Below, piece by piece: positions 1 through 7,811 of a stretch of DNA of 53,683 nt (within the stretch, counting starts at the first letter, position 1; each line of letters opens with the position of its first letter). The notes under the pieces are model-generated. The model was not told the DNA's origin, did no database searches, and saw only the letters and a list, made by a program, of their open reading frames with translations. The position numbers and the translations under genes were made by a program. Origin of the DNA: Oligoflexales bacterium (GTDB lineage Bacteria; Bdellovibrionota_B; Oligoflexia; Oligoflexales; JALZUQ01). Location: assembly GCA_023301465.1 (NCBI GenBank), contig JALZUQ010000055.1, forward strand, positions 1 through 53,683, given 5' to 3'.

Positions 1-486
1 ATCACAGTTCTTTGTGGTCTTATAGGCCTATTGGTTTATCCGGAGCTCAAAGCAAAAGGCATTTGGTTTATAATGCGTGTTTTTCTGGAAGGTGCACCCG
101 GATATATTGCTTTGAGCATCATTGGATATGTATTTTTTTCTCATACCGTCAAAGAGCATTTCCGTATATTTCATGATGATTACATCCACAATGAAAACCT
201 TAAAGACCCGGTTTACCGGGCTAGACTCAAACGTGAGAGAGAAGAATTAGAACGTAAGTACCGAGCAGTGAGAGCAATACGTCTGCGTGAAGAACGCTCA
301 AGACAGCGAGAAGAAGAAAAGCAAGAAACAGAGGCAAGAAGGCGTCGCTACGTCATGGAAGAACGTATGAGAGCTTCAAGGCCTGAACCGCTAACAGTAA
401 GGCAACAAATTCTTAAATCACAGGAGGAAAAGAAAAACACGATTGGAGAGACAAATAACGATATTTTTGACGGAGCAGAACTATGA
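1..486 (+). CDS. Membrane protein of mobile element, 5' truncated by window edge
   Basis: The frame is open from base 1 to a TGA at 484-486, so the true start may lie left of the window; the first possible start codons inside are TTG at 31 and ATG at 73. Two hydrophobic segments (residues about 1-13 and 35-52 of the visible part) are followed by a long, highly charged Arg/Glu-rich cytoplasmic tail that should form a coiled coil. The stop overlaps the next start (ATGA), so the two are translationally coupled. Its place next to a replication-relaxation-like gene and a recombinase suggests a transfer or mobilisation role, but I recognise no family. Confidence 0.6.
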   Translation: MTVLCGLIGLLVYPELKAKGIWFIMRVFLEGAPGYIALSIIGYVFFSHTVKEHFRIFHDDYIHNENLKDPVYRARLKREREELERKYRAVRAIRLREERSRQREEEKQETEARRRRYVMEERMRASRPEPLTVRQQILKSQEEKKNTIGETNNDIFDGAEL

Positions 487-1400
487 GAAGAAAACGAAAA
501 CCAACGCGTAACACAAAAATTGCTGGCAAAAGAGATATGAAGATTCTTTTGTTTCTTTGGAAGTGGAAGATGGCCACTACCCACACGCTGGCTACTAGGT
601 ACTTTTACGATGTGTCGCCCGCAACCGCTTACAGACGCTTATACCGACTTGCAGAAGGTGGGTTTATTACGAGTCGCTGTGATGTATCTGGTAATAAATT
701 TATTTGGATTCTTGAGCAAAAAGGCTTTGATGTGGTCCGTCGGTATCTCCCGGCGACACTCCAAGAGGAAGGCTTTAAGTCAGAGCATGCTGGTCATGAT
801 CTTGTGGCGAGTGCGTTTCACCTTGGTGGGTTTCTTAAGAATGTGCCTGAGCAAGTGGAGTTATTTAGCGAGCAGCAGCTGAGAAGATACCGCCCGAAGG
901 ACTATCCTTTTTTTGTATGTCCGGGGATAGAGCACCGCCCTGATGGTTATACATGTGTGAGGGGTGACGATACTTACAAGGTCTTTGCCTTTGAGGTGGA
1001 GCTTAATGTCAAAGTCAAACGACGCTATAATACTCATTACTGGACTTACGGTAAAGAGGGCAGAGAGGCTCATGAAATCGACAGTGTGCTATGGCTGACA
1101 GCATCCAAGAAAGAAGCTGCTAGACTCAAAAAGATCGTCTTAAACTACAGTGCATCTGACAGCATCGTAAAACATCACAGCTTTTACACTCTAAGTGATT
1201 TTTTAAAGTACGGGTGGGATGCAAAAGAAGTTCTAGGTGAGTATGGCTCAAAATCAGTTAAAGAAAAAGTGTCCACTTTGCTTACAAACAAGGTGGTAAC
1301 AGAGTCAAATCATGTTTGCAGTCAGGTTTTACTGAATACCTCTAAAACACTACACAGATCAAAGACTTACCGCATGTATGAGTTTGGTGATTTTTGCTAA
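483..1400 (+). CDS. Replication-relaxation-like winged-helix protein
   Basis: A 305-residue soluble protein. Residues about 20-75 read as a winged helix-turn-helix (TLATRYFYDVSPATAYRRLY, then RLAEGGFI and a beta wing), followed by an alpha/beta region containing a PDG...FAFEVELN stretch that resembles a decayed PD-(D/E)xK fold. This architecture resembles the replication-relaxation (Replic_Relax) proteins of mobilisable elements; the family call is inference from the fold pattern. The start ATG at 483 overlaps the upstream stop. The gene sits in a mobile-element operon ahead of a small ORF and a serine recombinase and probably binds element DNA. Confidence 0.5.
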   Translation: MRRKRKPTRNTKIAGKRDMKILLFLWKWKMATTHTLATRYFYDVSPATAYRRLYRLAEGGFITSRCDVSGNKFIWILEQKGFDVVRRYLPATLQEEGFKSEHAGHDLVASAFHLGGFLKNVPEQVELFSEQQLRRYRPKDYPFFVCPGIEHRPDGYTCVRGDDTYKVFAFEVELNVKVKRRYNTHYWTYGKEGREAHEIDSVLWLTASKKEAARLKKIVLNYSASDSIVKHHSFYTLSDFLKYGWDAKEVLGEYGSKSVKEKVSTLLTNKVVTESNHVCSQVLLNTSKTLHRSKTYRMYEFGDFC

Positions 1401-1460
1401 CTGTATACCCCTTTTCCGTGACTTTTCGTTATGTATGTCTTTATGAAGGAGTGATCACCT

Positions 1461-1637
1461 ATGGTGAAATGGAATCCAGTACAAATTAAAACAAAAATAA
1501 ATAAAAATACAGATCATCAAAAAGTAATTGTGGAGCTAGTGAAAATTATCTATCATCTAGATCTCGCTACAAATACCTCAAGATCCATCAAAGAACCTTC
1601 TGAAAACCAATCAGTTTTGGAAGGGACAAGTGTATGA
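1461..1637 (+). CDS. Small 58-residue protein coupled to the recombinase
   Basis: An open frame of 58 codons starts at ATG 1461 behind a good ribosome binding site (AAGGAG at 1445-1450). Its stop overlaps the recombinase start as ATGA (1634-1637), a typical coupling arrangement. The product (MVKWNPVQIKTK...) is basic at the N-terminus and polar throughout, with no membrane segment or motif I recognise. It could be a recombination directionality factor or a leader peptide; both are guesses based only on position. Confidence 0.6.
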   Translation: MVKWNPVQIKTKINKNTDHQKVIVELVKIIYHLDLATNTSRSIKEPSENQSVLEGTSV

Positions 1638-3304
1638 AAAATAGTATCGCACTCTACATCAGAGTATCCACAGAAGAGCAAGCAGCTAGCCCAGAAGGCT
1701 CGTTAAAAAACCAAGCTGAAAGACTAAAAAATCAGGTGGAGATATCAAAACTTGGAGAAGTTTTTGAGGTTTACGTGGACCGAGCAAAGTCTGGGAAAGA
1801 CACGAAACGTCCAGCTTTACAAAGAATGCTTAGAGACATTAGAGATAAAAAGGTAGATCTGGTGATGGTGTCTGAGATTTCTAGGCTCTCAAGATCCGTC
1901 AAAGATTTCACACAAATATGGGAACTGATGAATAAAATGGGGTGCAAGTTTTTGTCTCTTCGAGAAAAATTTGACACCACAACCGCTGCCGGTGAGATGC
2001 TACTTATGAATATTGCCAGTTTTTCCCAGTTTGAAAGAAGGCAGGTTTCCGAGAGGGTTTCAGCTAACTTTTTAGCCAGAGCGAAACGTGGTTTGTTTAA
2101 CGGTGGGACGATTCCCCTTGGTTTCAAAAAGCACGGATCTAAAAATGGGAGGCTTGAAATTGTAGATTCTGAGGCTGAAATCGTTAAAATTTGTTTTGAA
2201 ACTTACCTGAAAAAAGAAACTTTACTGGGAACTGCCAAGGAGCTAAACCGCCTTAGTATTACCATGCCGAGGCGAAGGTCTGGGGCTGGTGGGAGTATAA
2301 GAGATGGAAGATTTACCAATAAAAATCTTCACAGTATTTTAAAAAACAGAGCTTACATAGGCATAAGGACCTATAAAGAAGACGGAGAATCTTTTGAGGT
2401 GCCTGCGGCTTGGCCTGCTATTGTAGATGAAAAAACTTTTTTAAAAACCCAGAACATCATGGATAGAAACCGAAAAACGAGGATTAAAATTCAAGCAAAA
2501 GGGAAAAGATATCCATACATTTTATCTTCTCTTGTAAAGTGTGGGTCTTGCGGGGATTCCCTCACTGGAAAGTCAGCACACGGTAAAACCAAAAAAATTG
2601 CGTACTACGAGCATAGCAATGCCATGAAAAGAGCCAGTAAGATTAAAAAGTGTGAGCCTTTCCGGGTACAGGCAAAAATACTTGAGCCCCTTGTGTGGAA
2701 AAAACTTGTAAAACTTATGACTGACCCTGAGTTTTCAAAGAAGATATTCGATAAGTACCAAGCAAAACATAAAGAAAGTCCTCTTAAATCTGAGATAAAA
2801 GCTTTGAAGACCCAGCTTAGTCAGCACGACCTGAAGATAAAGGCTTTAACAGAACACCTTTCTCATATACCCGCAGGTGTAGGAGCCACATCTTTTTACG
2901 AGCAGATCAGGGAGATACAAACAGCGAAAGAGACATCAAAAAACAGGCTCAGAGAATCAGAGTCTGGAGTCTCAGGGCTGAGTGAAACCTTGAAGTTTAA
3001 TGACTTTAAAAAATTTCTTAAAAAGCTCTCTAGTTTACTTGAGTCTGAAGTAAGCCCAGAGGTTAAAGCAAAGATTGCGAGGTTACTGCTGGCTAAGGTA
3101 GAAATTTTCTCAGACAGTGTTTTGATTTATTTTAATTTGGACACTTCTTTGTGTGAAACTCTTGAAAGTAGCCCGTTAACCAGTATTAAAAGATCCCCAC
3201 AAACCACCAACCTTCAACGTGTAGAAGCAAAAAACCCCCGTCCGAAAAAAAATTTGGACGAGGGTTCGTTTTGCTTGACATTTGGTGGGGACGGGGAGAC
3301 TTGA
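1634..3304 (+). CDS. Large serine recombinase (site-specific integrase)
   Basis: 556 residues. The N-terminal resolvase domain begins ALYIRVSTEEQA with the nucleophile at Ser12 and contains the SEISRLSRS and ASFSQFERR segments. A Recombinase domain follows at about 160-270, then a zinc ribbon (CGSCGDSL near 303, third Cys near 340) and a coiled coil (about 375-450). It would integrate and excise the element by serine-linked double-strand exchange. A GGAAGGGA ribosome binding site precedes ATG 1634. The last 20 or so codons run through a terminator and into the 3' end of tRNA-Leu on the other strand, so the C-terminus may have been formed by recombination at this junction. Confidence 0.9.
   Translation: MKNSIALYIRVSTEEQAASPEGSLKNQAERLKNQVEISKLGEVFEVYVDRAKSGKDTKRPALQRMLRDIRDKKVDLVMVSEISRLSRSVKDFTQIWELMNKMGCKFLSLREKFDTTTAAGEMLLMNIASFSQFERRQVSERVSANFLARAKRGLFNGGTIPLGFKKHGSKNGRLEIVDSEAEIVKICFETYLKKETLLGTAKELNRLSITMPRRRSGAGGSIRDGRFTNKNLHSILKNRAYIGIRTYKEDGESFEVPAAWPAIVDEKTFLKTQNIMDRNRKTRIKIQAKGKRYPYILSSLVKCGSCGDSLTGKSAHGKTKKIAYYEHSNAMKRASKIKKCEPFRVQAKILEPLVWKKLVKLMTDPEFSKKIFDKYQAKHKESPLKSEIKALKTQLSQHDLKIKALTEHLSHIPAGVGATSFYEQIREIQTAKETSKNRLRESESGVSGLSETLKFNDFKKFLKKLSSLLESEVSPEVKAKIARLLLAKVEIFSDSVLIYFNLDTSLCETLESSPLTSIKRSPQTTNLQRVEAKNPRPKKNLDEGSFCLTFGGDGET
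3233..3266 (-). terminator. Rho-independent terminator after tRNA-Leu
   Basis: The arms AACCCCCGTCC (3233-3243) and GGACGAGGGTT (3256-3266) pair, with one G-U wobble when read on the minus strand, around an A/T-rich loop, and a T run follows on the minus strand. It ends the tRNA-Leu transcript. A T-containing flank on the plus strand suggests it may also work on the recombinase message, although it lies inside the recombinase reading frame. Confidence 0.75.
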
Positions 3305-3367
3305 ACTCCCACGCGATTAAGCACTGGAATCTAAACCCAGCGTGTCTACCAATTCCACCACGTCCCC
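3283..3367 (-). tRNA. tRNA-Leu (anticodon UAG)
   Basis: On the minus strand the acceptor GGGGACG pairs with CGTCCCC, followed by discriminator A and an encoded CCA. The anticodon arm CTGGG/TCCAG encloses the loop TTTAGAT, giving anticodon UAG. A long variable arm is present, as expected for leucine tRNA. Its 3' end overlaps the last 22 bases of the converging serine recombinase gene and is the likely integration region of the element. Confidence 0.93.
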
Positions 3368-3387
3368 ATTGTGATCGGTTAAGAATC

Positions 3388-3416
3388 AATTTCTGCTGAA
3401 CTGCGTGGATTGTCAA
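3388..3416 (-). promoter_or_regulatory. Probable promoter of tRNA-Leu
   Basis: On the minus strand a perfect TTGACA -35 (3411-3416) is followed after 17 bases by a weaker -10, GAAATT (3388-3393), about 21 bases upstream of the tRNA 5' end. The perfect -35 and the spacing support the call; the -10 is poor. Confidence 0.45.
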
Positions 3417-3450
3417 GAGTAGAATGAAAATAGATGGATGTCTTAGGAAA

Positions 3451-4176
3451 TTAAGCAGATTTTGCTTTGATTTTGAACTTTGTGAGGCCTGCTTGGAGGG
3501 TGTCATTTGGTTTTAGTAGGTGCATGCCTTTGATTTTCTTGCCGTTAAGGAAAGTTCCGTTTGTTGAACCTTGGTCTTCGAAGAATATTTCTCCAGTGTC
3601 ATTTAATTTGATTTTTACATGTCGCCTTGAGATTTCTGGGTCTTGATCAAATTTTCCAAAACTAGACGCACGCCCGATGAAAATAATTTTTTGACGTAAG
3701 TCGAATTCATCATTTTTTCCATCATGGTATTGAATCGTAATATGGATAACGGACTCTCTTTGAGAGCGAAGTTCAGTTTCGATGAGTGTGTCTACCAGTG
3801 AACTTTTTGAGTTTGTTCCGTCACCGGGTTTCTTAAAAATAGTCGAAATATGACGGACTTTTGATTCTTCTTCGAGGACAAACTTAAATGTTGAAGCTCC
3901 GATTTTAATAACATCTTCTGGTTTTAATTTTGCTTTAATGATTCGTTCGCTATTAATAAAAGTTCCATTTGTGCTGTTCATGTCGAAAATATGATATTCG
4001 CCATCAATATTTTGGATTTGACAGTGTGTGGATGAGCATTCTCTATCATTGAGAACGATGTCACCTTTGTCTCTTCCGAATATAGTAGAGTCACGTCGCA
4101 GCTTAATGGATTCTGATGCTCCATCTTCTGTGATGTTTTGCAGGACGCCTCTAAGTTTTTGCTGTTTCTTTGTCAT
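3451..4176 (-). CDS. Double FHA-domain protein
   Basis: 241 residues with two forkhead-associated domains, which bind phosphothreonine peptides. FHA1 (about 28-100) has FGRDKGDIVLND, SSTHCQI and NSTNGTFIN. FHA2 (about 160-238) has IGRASSFGKFDQD, ISRRHVKI and GSTNGTFLNGKKI. All the signature Gly-Arg, Ser-x-x-His and Asn-Gly residues are present in both. There is no membrane segment or signal peptide, so it is cytoplasmic. It is divergent from the DUF1844 gene and is probably an adaptor in Ser/Thr kinase signalling; no kinase is visible in the window. Confidence 0.9.
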   Translation of the reverse strand: MTKKQQKLRGVLQNITEDGASESIKLRRDSTIFGRDKGDIVLNDRECSSTHCQIQNIDGEYHIFDMNSTNGTFINSERIIKAKLKPEDVIKIGASTFKFVLEEESKVRHISTIFKKPGDGTNSKSSLVDTLIETELRSQRESVIHITIQYHDGKNDEFDLRQKIIFIGRASSFGKFDQDPEISRRHVKIKLNDTGEIFFEDQGSTNGTFLNGKKIKGMHLLKPNDTLQAGLTKFKIKAKSA

Positions 4177-4324
4177 GAATGCAGCTTTTTGTAACCTCGT
4201 TATAAATTTTAGTGACGATATGATCTTGGCTTTGATATAAACTATTAAGCAGAATCATATACTTAGACAATATCGGGAATGTTGATGAGAATTTTAGTGA
4301 GTTTCCTGAAATGATTAAAATATT

Positions 4325-4338
4325 GTTTAATATTAAAC
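4325..4338. repeat. 14-bp perfect palindrome upstream of DUF1844 gene
   Basis: GTTTAATATTAAAC is a perfect palindrome 24 bases upstream of the DUF1844 start, in the divergent intergenic region. It is positioned like an operator; nothing shows what binds it. Confidence 0.3.
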
Positions 4339-4362
4339 CCTTAGCTATGGAAAATATATTTT

Positions 4363-4635
4363 ATGGATCAAGCAAATAATAGTGAAAATTCTCAGGTGGA
4401 TTTTTCAAAGTTGATTTTAGGGTTATCTTCGGCAGCACTTTACTACCTTGGTGAAACATCTGTTGATACAGAAAGCATTCCGGAGCCACAGCCTGAGTTG
4501 GCGCTTCAAAATATTGAGATTATAGAAATGCTTGCAAGAAAGACTAAGGGAAACTTAGAAGGCGATGAGCAGAAATTGATCAATCATATTATTCAAGATC
4601 TGCGTCAAAAATATGCTCATAAGCTTAATTCCTAA
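4363..4635 (+). CDS. DUF1844 family protein
   Basis: 90 residues. The pattern FSKLILGLSSAALYYLGE near residue 14, followed by NIEIIEMLARKTKGNLEGDE near residue 48, matches the DUF1844 family (normally FxxxxLSLxxxAxxxLGE ... IDxLxMLxxKTKGNL), which is widespread in delta-proteobacteria and related groups. The function is unknown. It is small, acidic and cytoplasmic or peripherally attached. It has its own leader divergent from the FHA gene and is followed by the tRNA-Gln promoter. Confidence 0.8.
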   Translation: MDQANNSENSQVDFSKLILGLSSAALYYLGETSVDTESIPEPQPELALQNIEIIEMLARKTKGNLEGDEQKLINHIIQDLRQKYAHKLNS

Positions 4636-4644
4636 AACACATGA

Positions 4645-4673
4645 TTGAATCTCGTGAATGGATAGCATATAAC
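4645..4673 (+). promoter_or_regulatory. Sigma-70 promoter of tRNA-Gln
   Basis: TTGAAT (4645-4650), a 17-base spacer and TATAAC (4668-4673) lie 12 bases before the tRNA 5' end, the normal geometry for a tRNA promoter. Confidence 0.7.
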
Positions 4674-4685
4674 TTTGTTTGTGAT

Positions 4686-4762
4686 AGGGACGTAGTCAAG
4701 TGGCTTAAGACACCAGATTTTGATTCTGGCATTCGCAGGTTCGAATCCTGCCGTCCCTGCCA
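4686..4762 (+). tRNA. tRNA-Gln (anticodon UUG)
   Basis: The acceptor AGGGACG pairs with CGTCCCT, followed by G and an encoded CCA. The anticodon arm CCAGA/TCTGG encloses TTTTGAT, giving anticodon UUG. The T arm GCAGG TTCGAAT CCTGC is canonical. A promoter precedes it and a terminator hairpin follows. Confidence 0.95.
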
Positions 4763-4769
4763 TATCGTT

Positions 4770-5314
4770 ACGTTAAGAAACGTGCCAGACGGCACGTTTT
4801 AGTAACAAGAGTCCTCTTCAGGAATGCATTTCCAAGGACTGTAGAAGGGTTCAAGCAACGTTAAGAAACATGCCAGACGGCACGTTTTAGTAACAAGAGT
4901 CCTCTTTAGAACAAACTCACGTCATAATTTAAGCATCTATAATCAAGAACAAACCCCAGTGAACTATTTTTAAAGTTTAAACAGCATAAATACGCATAGT
5001 CACCACGAAGCGACGCAACCAAGCTCATAGTCCGCAGGACTATTCGCGGAATGCATTTCCAAGGACTGTACAAGGGTTCAAGCAACGTAAAGAAACGTGC
5101 CAGACGGCAAGTTTTAGGAACAAAAGTCCTTTTTAGAACAAACTCACGTCATAATTTAAGCATCTATTAATCAAGTACAAACCCCAATGAACTATTTTTA
5201 AAGTTTAAATAGCATAAATACTCATAGTGACCACGAAGCGACGCAACTAAGCTCATAGTCTGCAGGGCTATTCGCGGAATGCATTTCCAAGTACTGTACG
5301 AGGGTGCAAGTGCC
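4770..5314. repeat. Three tandem repeat units downstream of tRNA-Gln
   Basis: Three head-to-tail copies begin with ACGTTAAGAAAC or a close variant: copy 1 at 4770-4857 (about 88 bp, lacking the centre), copy 2 at 4858-5084 (about 227 bp) and copy 3 at 5085 to about 5314. Copies 2 and 3 differ at roughly 20 positions by eye. Each carries the tRNA terminator hairpin at its start and a GGAATGCATTTCC-A-AGGACT palindromic segment near its end; copies 2 and 3 add AGTCC-GC-AGGACT or its variant. No long open frame is present. The tRNA body itself is not repeated. Confidence 0.85.
4778..4802 (+). terminator. Terminator of tRNA-Gln
   Basis: AAACGTGCC-AGAC-GGCACGTTT forms a perfect stem with a four-base loop and ends in a short T run, 16 bases after the tRNA. 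The same hairpin recurs, with one mismatch each, in the two following repeat copies (near 4867 and 5094). Confidence 0.75.
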
Positions 5315-5452
5315 GTAAAACACCTTCAAGACAAGCGAAAAACCTACCCACTAAAATCCCAAAAAAACATCAGAGCCACAAAAACATTTTAATGCTAAAC
5401 TCCAAGTCATAGAAACCAAAACCTCTATCAACCAACAAAAAAGGGGAAAAGC
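5315..5452 (+). promoter_or_regulatory. Leader region of prs
   Basis: This A/C-rich 138-base stretch separates the repeats from prs. It holds an extended -10-like TGCTAAACT (5393-5401) and an AAAGGGGAAA ribosome binding site before the prs start. The -35 is not clear, so the promoter call is tentative. Confidence 0.3.
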
Positions 5453-6400
5453 ATGGACATGGTAGTCATCTCAGGAAACTCAAACCCCGACCTCACAAAA
5501 AAAATGTGTAGCTTCTTAGATCTAAAAGTAGCGGACGCATTAGTTAGTCAATTCTCAGATGGTGAGACCAGAGTAAACATCAAAGATAATGTTAGAGGAA
5601 AAGATGTTTTTATTATCCAGTCTACATGCAACCCAGCAAACCAACACATTATGGAAGCAGCAATTCTCGCAGATGCGTGCAGGCGTGGATCAGCACAAAG
5701 AATTACATTAGTAGCTCCTTACTTTGGTTACGGAAGACAAGAACGCAAAGACGCACCGAGAACTCCTATTACTGCAAAACTAGTTGCAGATATAATAGAG
5801 ACTGCTGGCTTTGATAGAGTTTTAACAATGGAACTTCACACCGGTGCGATCCAAGGTTTTTTTAATATCCCTGTCGATCATTTATATTCAAAACCTGTCT
5901 TTGCGCCTTATTTAAATAAGATAGGTGTTGATAATCCAAAAGAAGATATCGTTGTGGTTTCTCCAGACGCTGGTGGTGTTGAAAGAGCGAGGGCGATTGC
6001 AAAGCTCTTTGAGTGTTCACTCGCAATTTGTGACAAAAGGCGTGATCGGCCTAATGAAAGTGCAGTTTTTAATATTATTGGAGAAGTGGCTGGTAAACAT
6101 TGTTTGATGGTGGATGATATTGTCGATACGGCTGGGTCTTTGACAAAGGCTTCAGGTGCACTGATGAGTGCTAGTGCAGCGAGTGTTTCAGCGGTGGTTA
6201 CTCATGGGGTTTTATCGGGAAAAGCTATTGATAATATTGAGTCCAGCTCACTTACAGAGCTGCTAATCACCGACTCAATCCCTCTTAGTGCTAGGGCAAA
6301 ACAGTGCTCAAAAATTAGGGTGGCTTCTGTAAGTGAGCTTTTGGCGAGGGCAATCCGTAGGATCCATAAGTCAGATTCCATTAGCTCGCTCTTTATTTAA
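5453..6400 (+). CDS. prs: Ribose-phosphate pyrophosphokinase (PRPP synthetase)
   Basis: 315 residues, the normal family length. It makes PRPP from ribose 5-phosphate and ATP for nucleotide, histidine and tryptophan synthesis. Visible signatures are the N-terminal SGNSNPDLTKKM, FSDGETRVNI, the DACRRGSAQRITLVAPYFGY(G)RQERKD active-site region, VVSPDAGGVERARAIA and the PRPP-binding loop VDDIVDTAGSLTKA near residue 220. The start at ATG 5453 follows a GGGGAAAA site; ATG 5459 is a possible alternative. It heads a translation/replication run with rplY, pth, rpsF, rplI and dnaB. Confidence 0.97.
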   Translation: MDMVVISGNSNPDLTKKMCSFLDLKVADALVSQFSDGETRVNIKDNVRGKDVFIIQSTCNPANQHIMEAAILADACRRGSAQRITLVAPYFGYGRQERKDAPRTPITAKLVADIIETAGFDRVLTMELHTGAIQGFFNIPVDHLYSKPVFAPYLNKIGVDNPKEDIVVVSPDAGGVERARAIAKLFECSLAICDKRRDRPNESAVFNIIGEVAGKHCLMVDDIVDTAGSLTKASGALMSASAASVSAVVTHGVLSGKAIDNIESSSLTELLITDSIPLSARAKQCSKIRVASVSELLARAIRRIHKSDSISSLFI

Positions 6401-6468
6401 TCATTGCAATTGCCCTTTATTTGGGATTATATGTGCATTCCATAACCGGTTGAGATGCGGAGAACGTG

Positions 6469-6750
6469 ATGTCTGAACAAATTATATTAGAAGCAAAAAT
6501 GCGTGAGAAAACTGGCAAAGGTTACGCTCGCAAACTACGAAACTGCGGTTGGTTGCCGGGTGTTATCGTTGAAAATGCTAAATCTATTTCTATCGAAATT
6601 AACCCACATGAACTTCCGAAGGTGATGCGTGCAGGAAAAGTTTGCACCTTAAACTTTGGTGACAAGACGACAAGTGTCCGTGTACAAGAAGTACAAGTTC
6701 ACCCAGCAAAGCGTACTCCACTTCATGTAGACTTTATTCCTACAAAGTAA
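6469..6750 (+). CDS. rplY: 50S ribosomal protein L25 (short form)
   Basis: 93 residues from ATG 6469, chosen because GCGGAGA lies at the proper distance; an in-frame GTG at 6466 is the alternative. The pattern EAKMREKTGKGYARKLR, LPGVIVENAKSISIEI and VHPAKRTPLHVDFIPT is that of the 5S rRNA-binding L25 domain. It lacks the C-terminal CTC/TL5 extension, as in gamma-proteobacterial L25. It lies between prs and pth, a very common order. Confidence 0.93.
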   Translation: MSEQIILEAKMREKTGKGYARKLRNCGWLPGVIVENAKSISIEINPHELPKVMRAGKVCTLNFGDKTTSVRVQEVQVHPAKRTPLHVDFIPTK

Positions 6751-6803
6751 ACCTTTGTTGTGTTGGAACGATTTCACATCATCATGATAAGTGAGTATTA
6801 GGC

Positions 6804-7346
6804 ATGAATTGGCTTATTGTAGGTTTGGGTAACCCTGAACCTAAATACGAAACAACCCGGCATAACGCTGGGTTTTTGCTTATTGATCAATTTGCAGATG
6901 AGCGGTCTGCCAGTTTTTCTTCTGGTAAATTCAAAAACCTTCAAACAAAAGCTTCTTTTGAGGGGCGAGACCTTATCCTTTCAAAACCACTGACTTTTAT
7001 GAACCTTAGTGGTGAGTCTGTTGCACCCACTGCAAAGTTTTTTAAGATTGCTCCTTCTCGCATCATTGCCCTCTATGATGATCTTGATATGGAGTTTGGT
7101 GCCGTAAAGAGAAAAAAGGGGGGTGGTCACGGTGGCCACAATGGGATTCGAGATATGATCAGGTGTCTTGGAACTGCTGATTTTCATAGGATAAAAGTTG
7201 GAATTGGCCGCCCAAGCGGCAAGCAATCTGTGAGTAGTTGGGTTCTTCAAAGTTTTTCAGATGAACAGTTGCTAGAACTTCAAAAGTCGGTATATGATGC
7301 GGTTTTGCTGCGTATGAAAGAGATTTTCAAGGCAAGTAAAACCTAA
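6804..7346 (+). CDS. pth: Peptidyl-tRNA hydrolase
   Basis: 180 residues. It frees stalled peptidyl-tRNAs by cleaving the ester bond between peptide and tRNA. Conserved parts are LIVGLGNPEPKYETTRHNAGF with catalytic His20 and Asn10, KPLTFMNLSGESV (Asn near 68), YDDLDMEFG (catalytic Asp near 93), KKGGGHGGHNGIRD and FHRIKVGIGRP. The length is slightly short but complete. It follows rplY with a gap of about 50 bases. Confidence 0.97.
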   Translation: MNWLIVGLGNPEPKYETTRHNAGFLLIDQFADERSASFSSGKFKNLQTKASFEGRDLILSKPLTFMNLSGESVAPTAKFFKIAPSRIIALYDDLDMEFGAVKRKKGGGHGGHNGIRDMIRCLGTADFHRIKVGIGRPSGKQSVSSWVLQSFSDEQLLELQKSVYDAVLLRMKEIFKASKT

Positions 7347-7403
7347 TATTTATTATCTCTTGCTGGTCTTATTAGATTGGCTAAAACTCGAAAGGGAACA
7401 CAC

Positions 7404-7781
7404 ATGTTTAGAGAGTACGAATTCACACTGATTGTTAAAGGCGAGATGCCAGACGGCGAACGTGCAGAAGTTTTCAAAAAGTACGAAGACATTCTTTGCC
7501 AAGACGGCGGCGAAATCATGAAGAAAGACGATTGGGGAGTAAAGAAACTAGCTTACTCTATCAAAGGTCAGTACCGTGGACATTATGCCATTCAAAACTT
7601 AACTTCTAAGCCTGATTTGGTTGCAGAAGCAGAACGTTTGATTCGAATCGACGAAAACGTATTGAGACACATGATGATCAAAGTCTCTAATGAAGTTCCA
7701 GATGTGGAAGCAAGAAAAGCAATATTGCATGCTCCACCAAGAGAAAAGAAAAGCGACGATCGTCCACCAAGATCAAATTAA
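7404..7781 (+). CDS. rpsF: 30S ribosomal protein S6
   Basis: 125 residues starting MFREYEFTLIVKGEMP. I chose ATG 7404 over the in-frame TTG 7377 because AAAGGGA lies just upstream. The sequence contains the usual WGVKKLAYSIKGQYRGHYAI core and the RIDENVLRHMMIKV strand, then a polar, charged C-terminal tail. S6 normally pairs with S18 in the 30S platform, but no rpsR lies between this gene and rplI; only 30 bases separate them. Confidence 0.95.
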   Translation: MFREYEFTLIVKGEMPDGERAEVFKKYEDILCQDGGEIMKKDDWGVKKLAYSIKGQYRGHYAIQNLTSKPDLVAEAERLIRIDENVLRHMMIKVSNEVPDVEARKAILHAPPREKKSDDRPPRSN

Positions 7782-7811
7782 TTAAAACAGGTTTTTGAAA
7801 GAGGGAACGTA

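Noticed and set aside
348-584. Minus-strand open frame across the first two element genes
   Set aside because: It lies antisense to two overlapping, coupled frames with good coding character and has no ribosome binding site.
4770-5314. CRISPR array
   Set aside because: The units are long (about 227 bp), differ among themselves, and have no regular short repeat with unique spacers; no cas gene is nearby.
7377-7403. TTG start for rpsF, adding nine residues
   Set aside because: S6 proteins begin close to the MFREYE segment, and the ribosome binding site AAAGGGA would lie inside the coding region.
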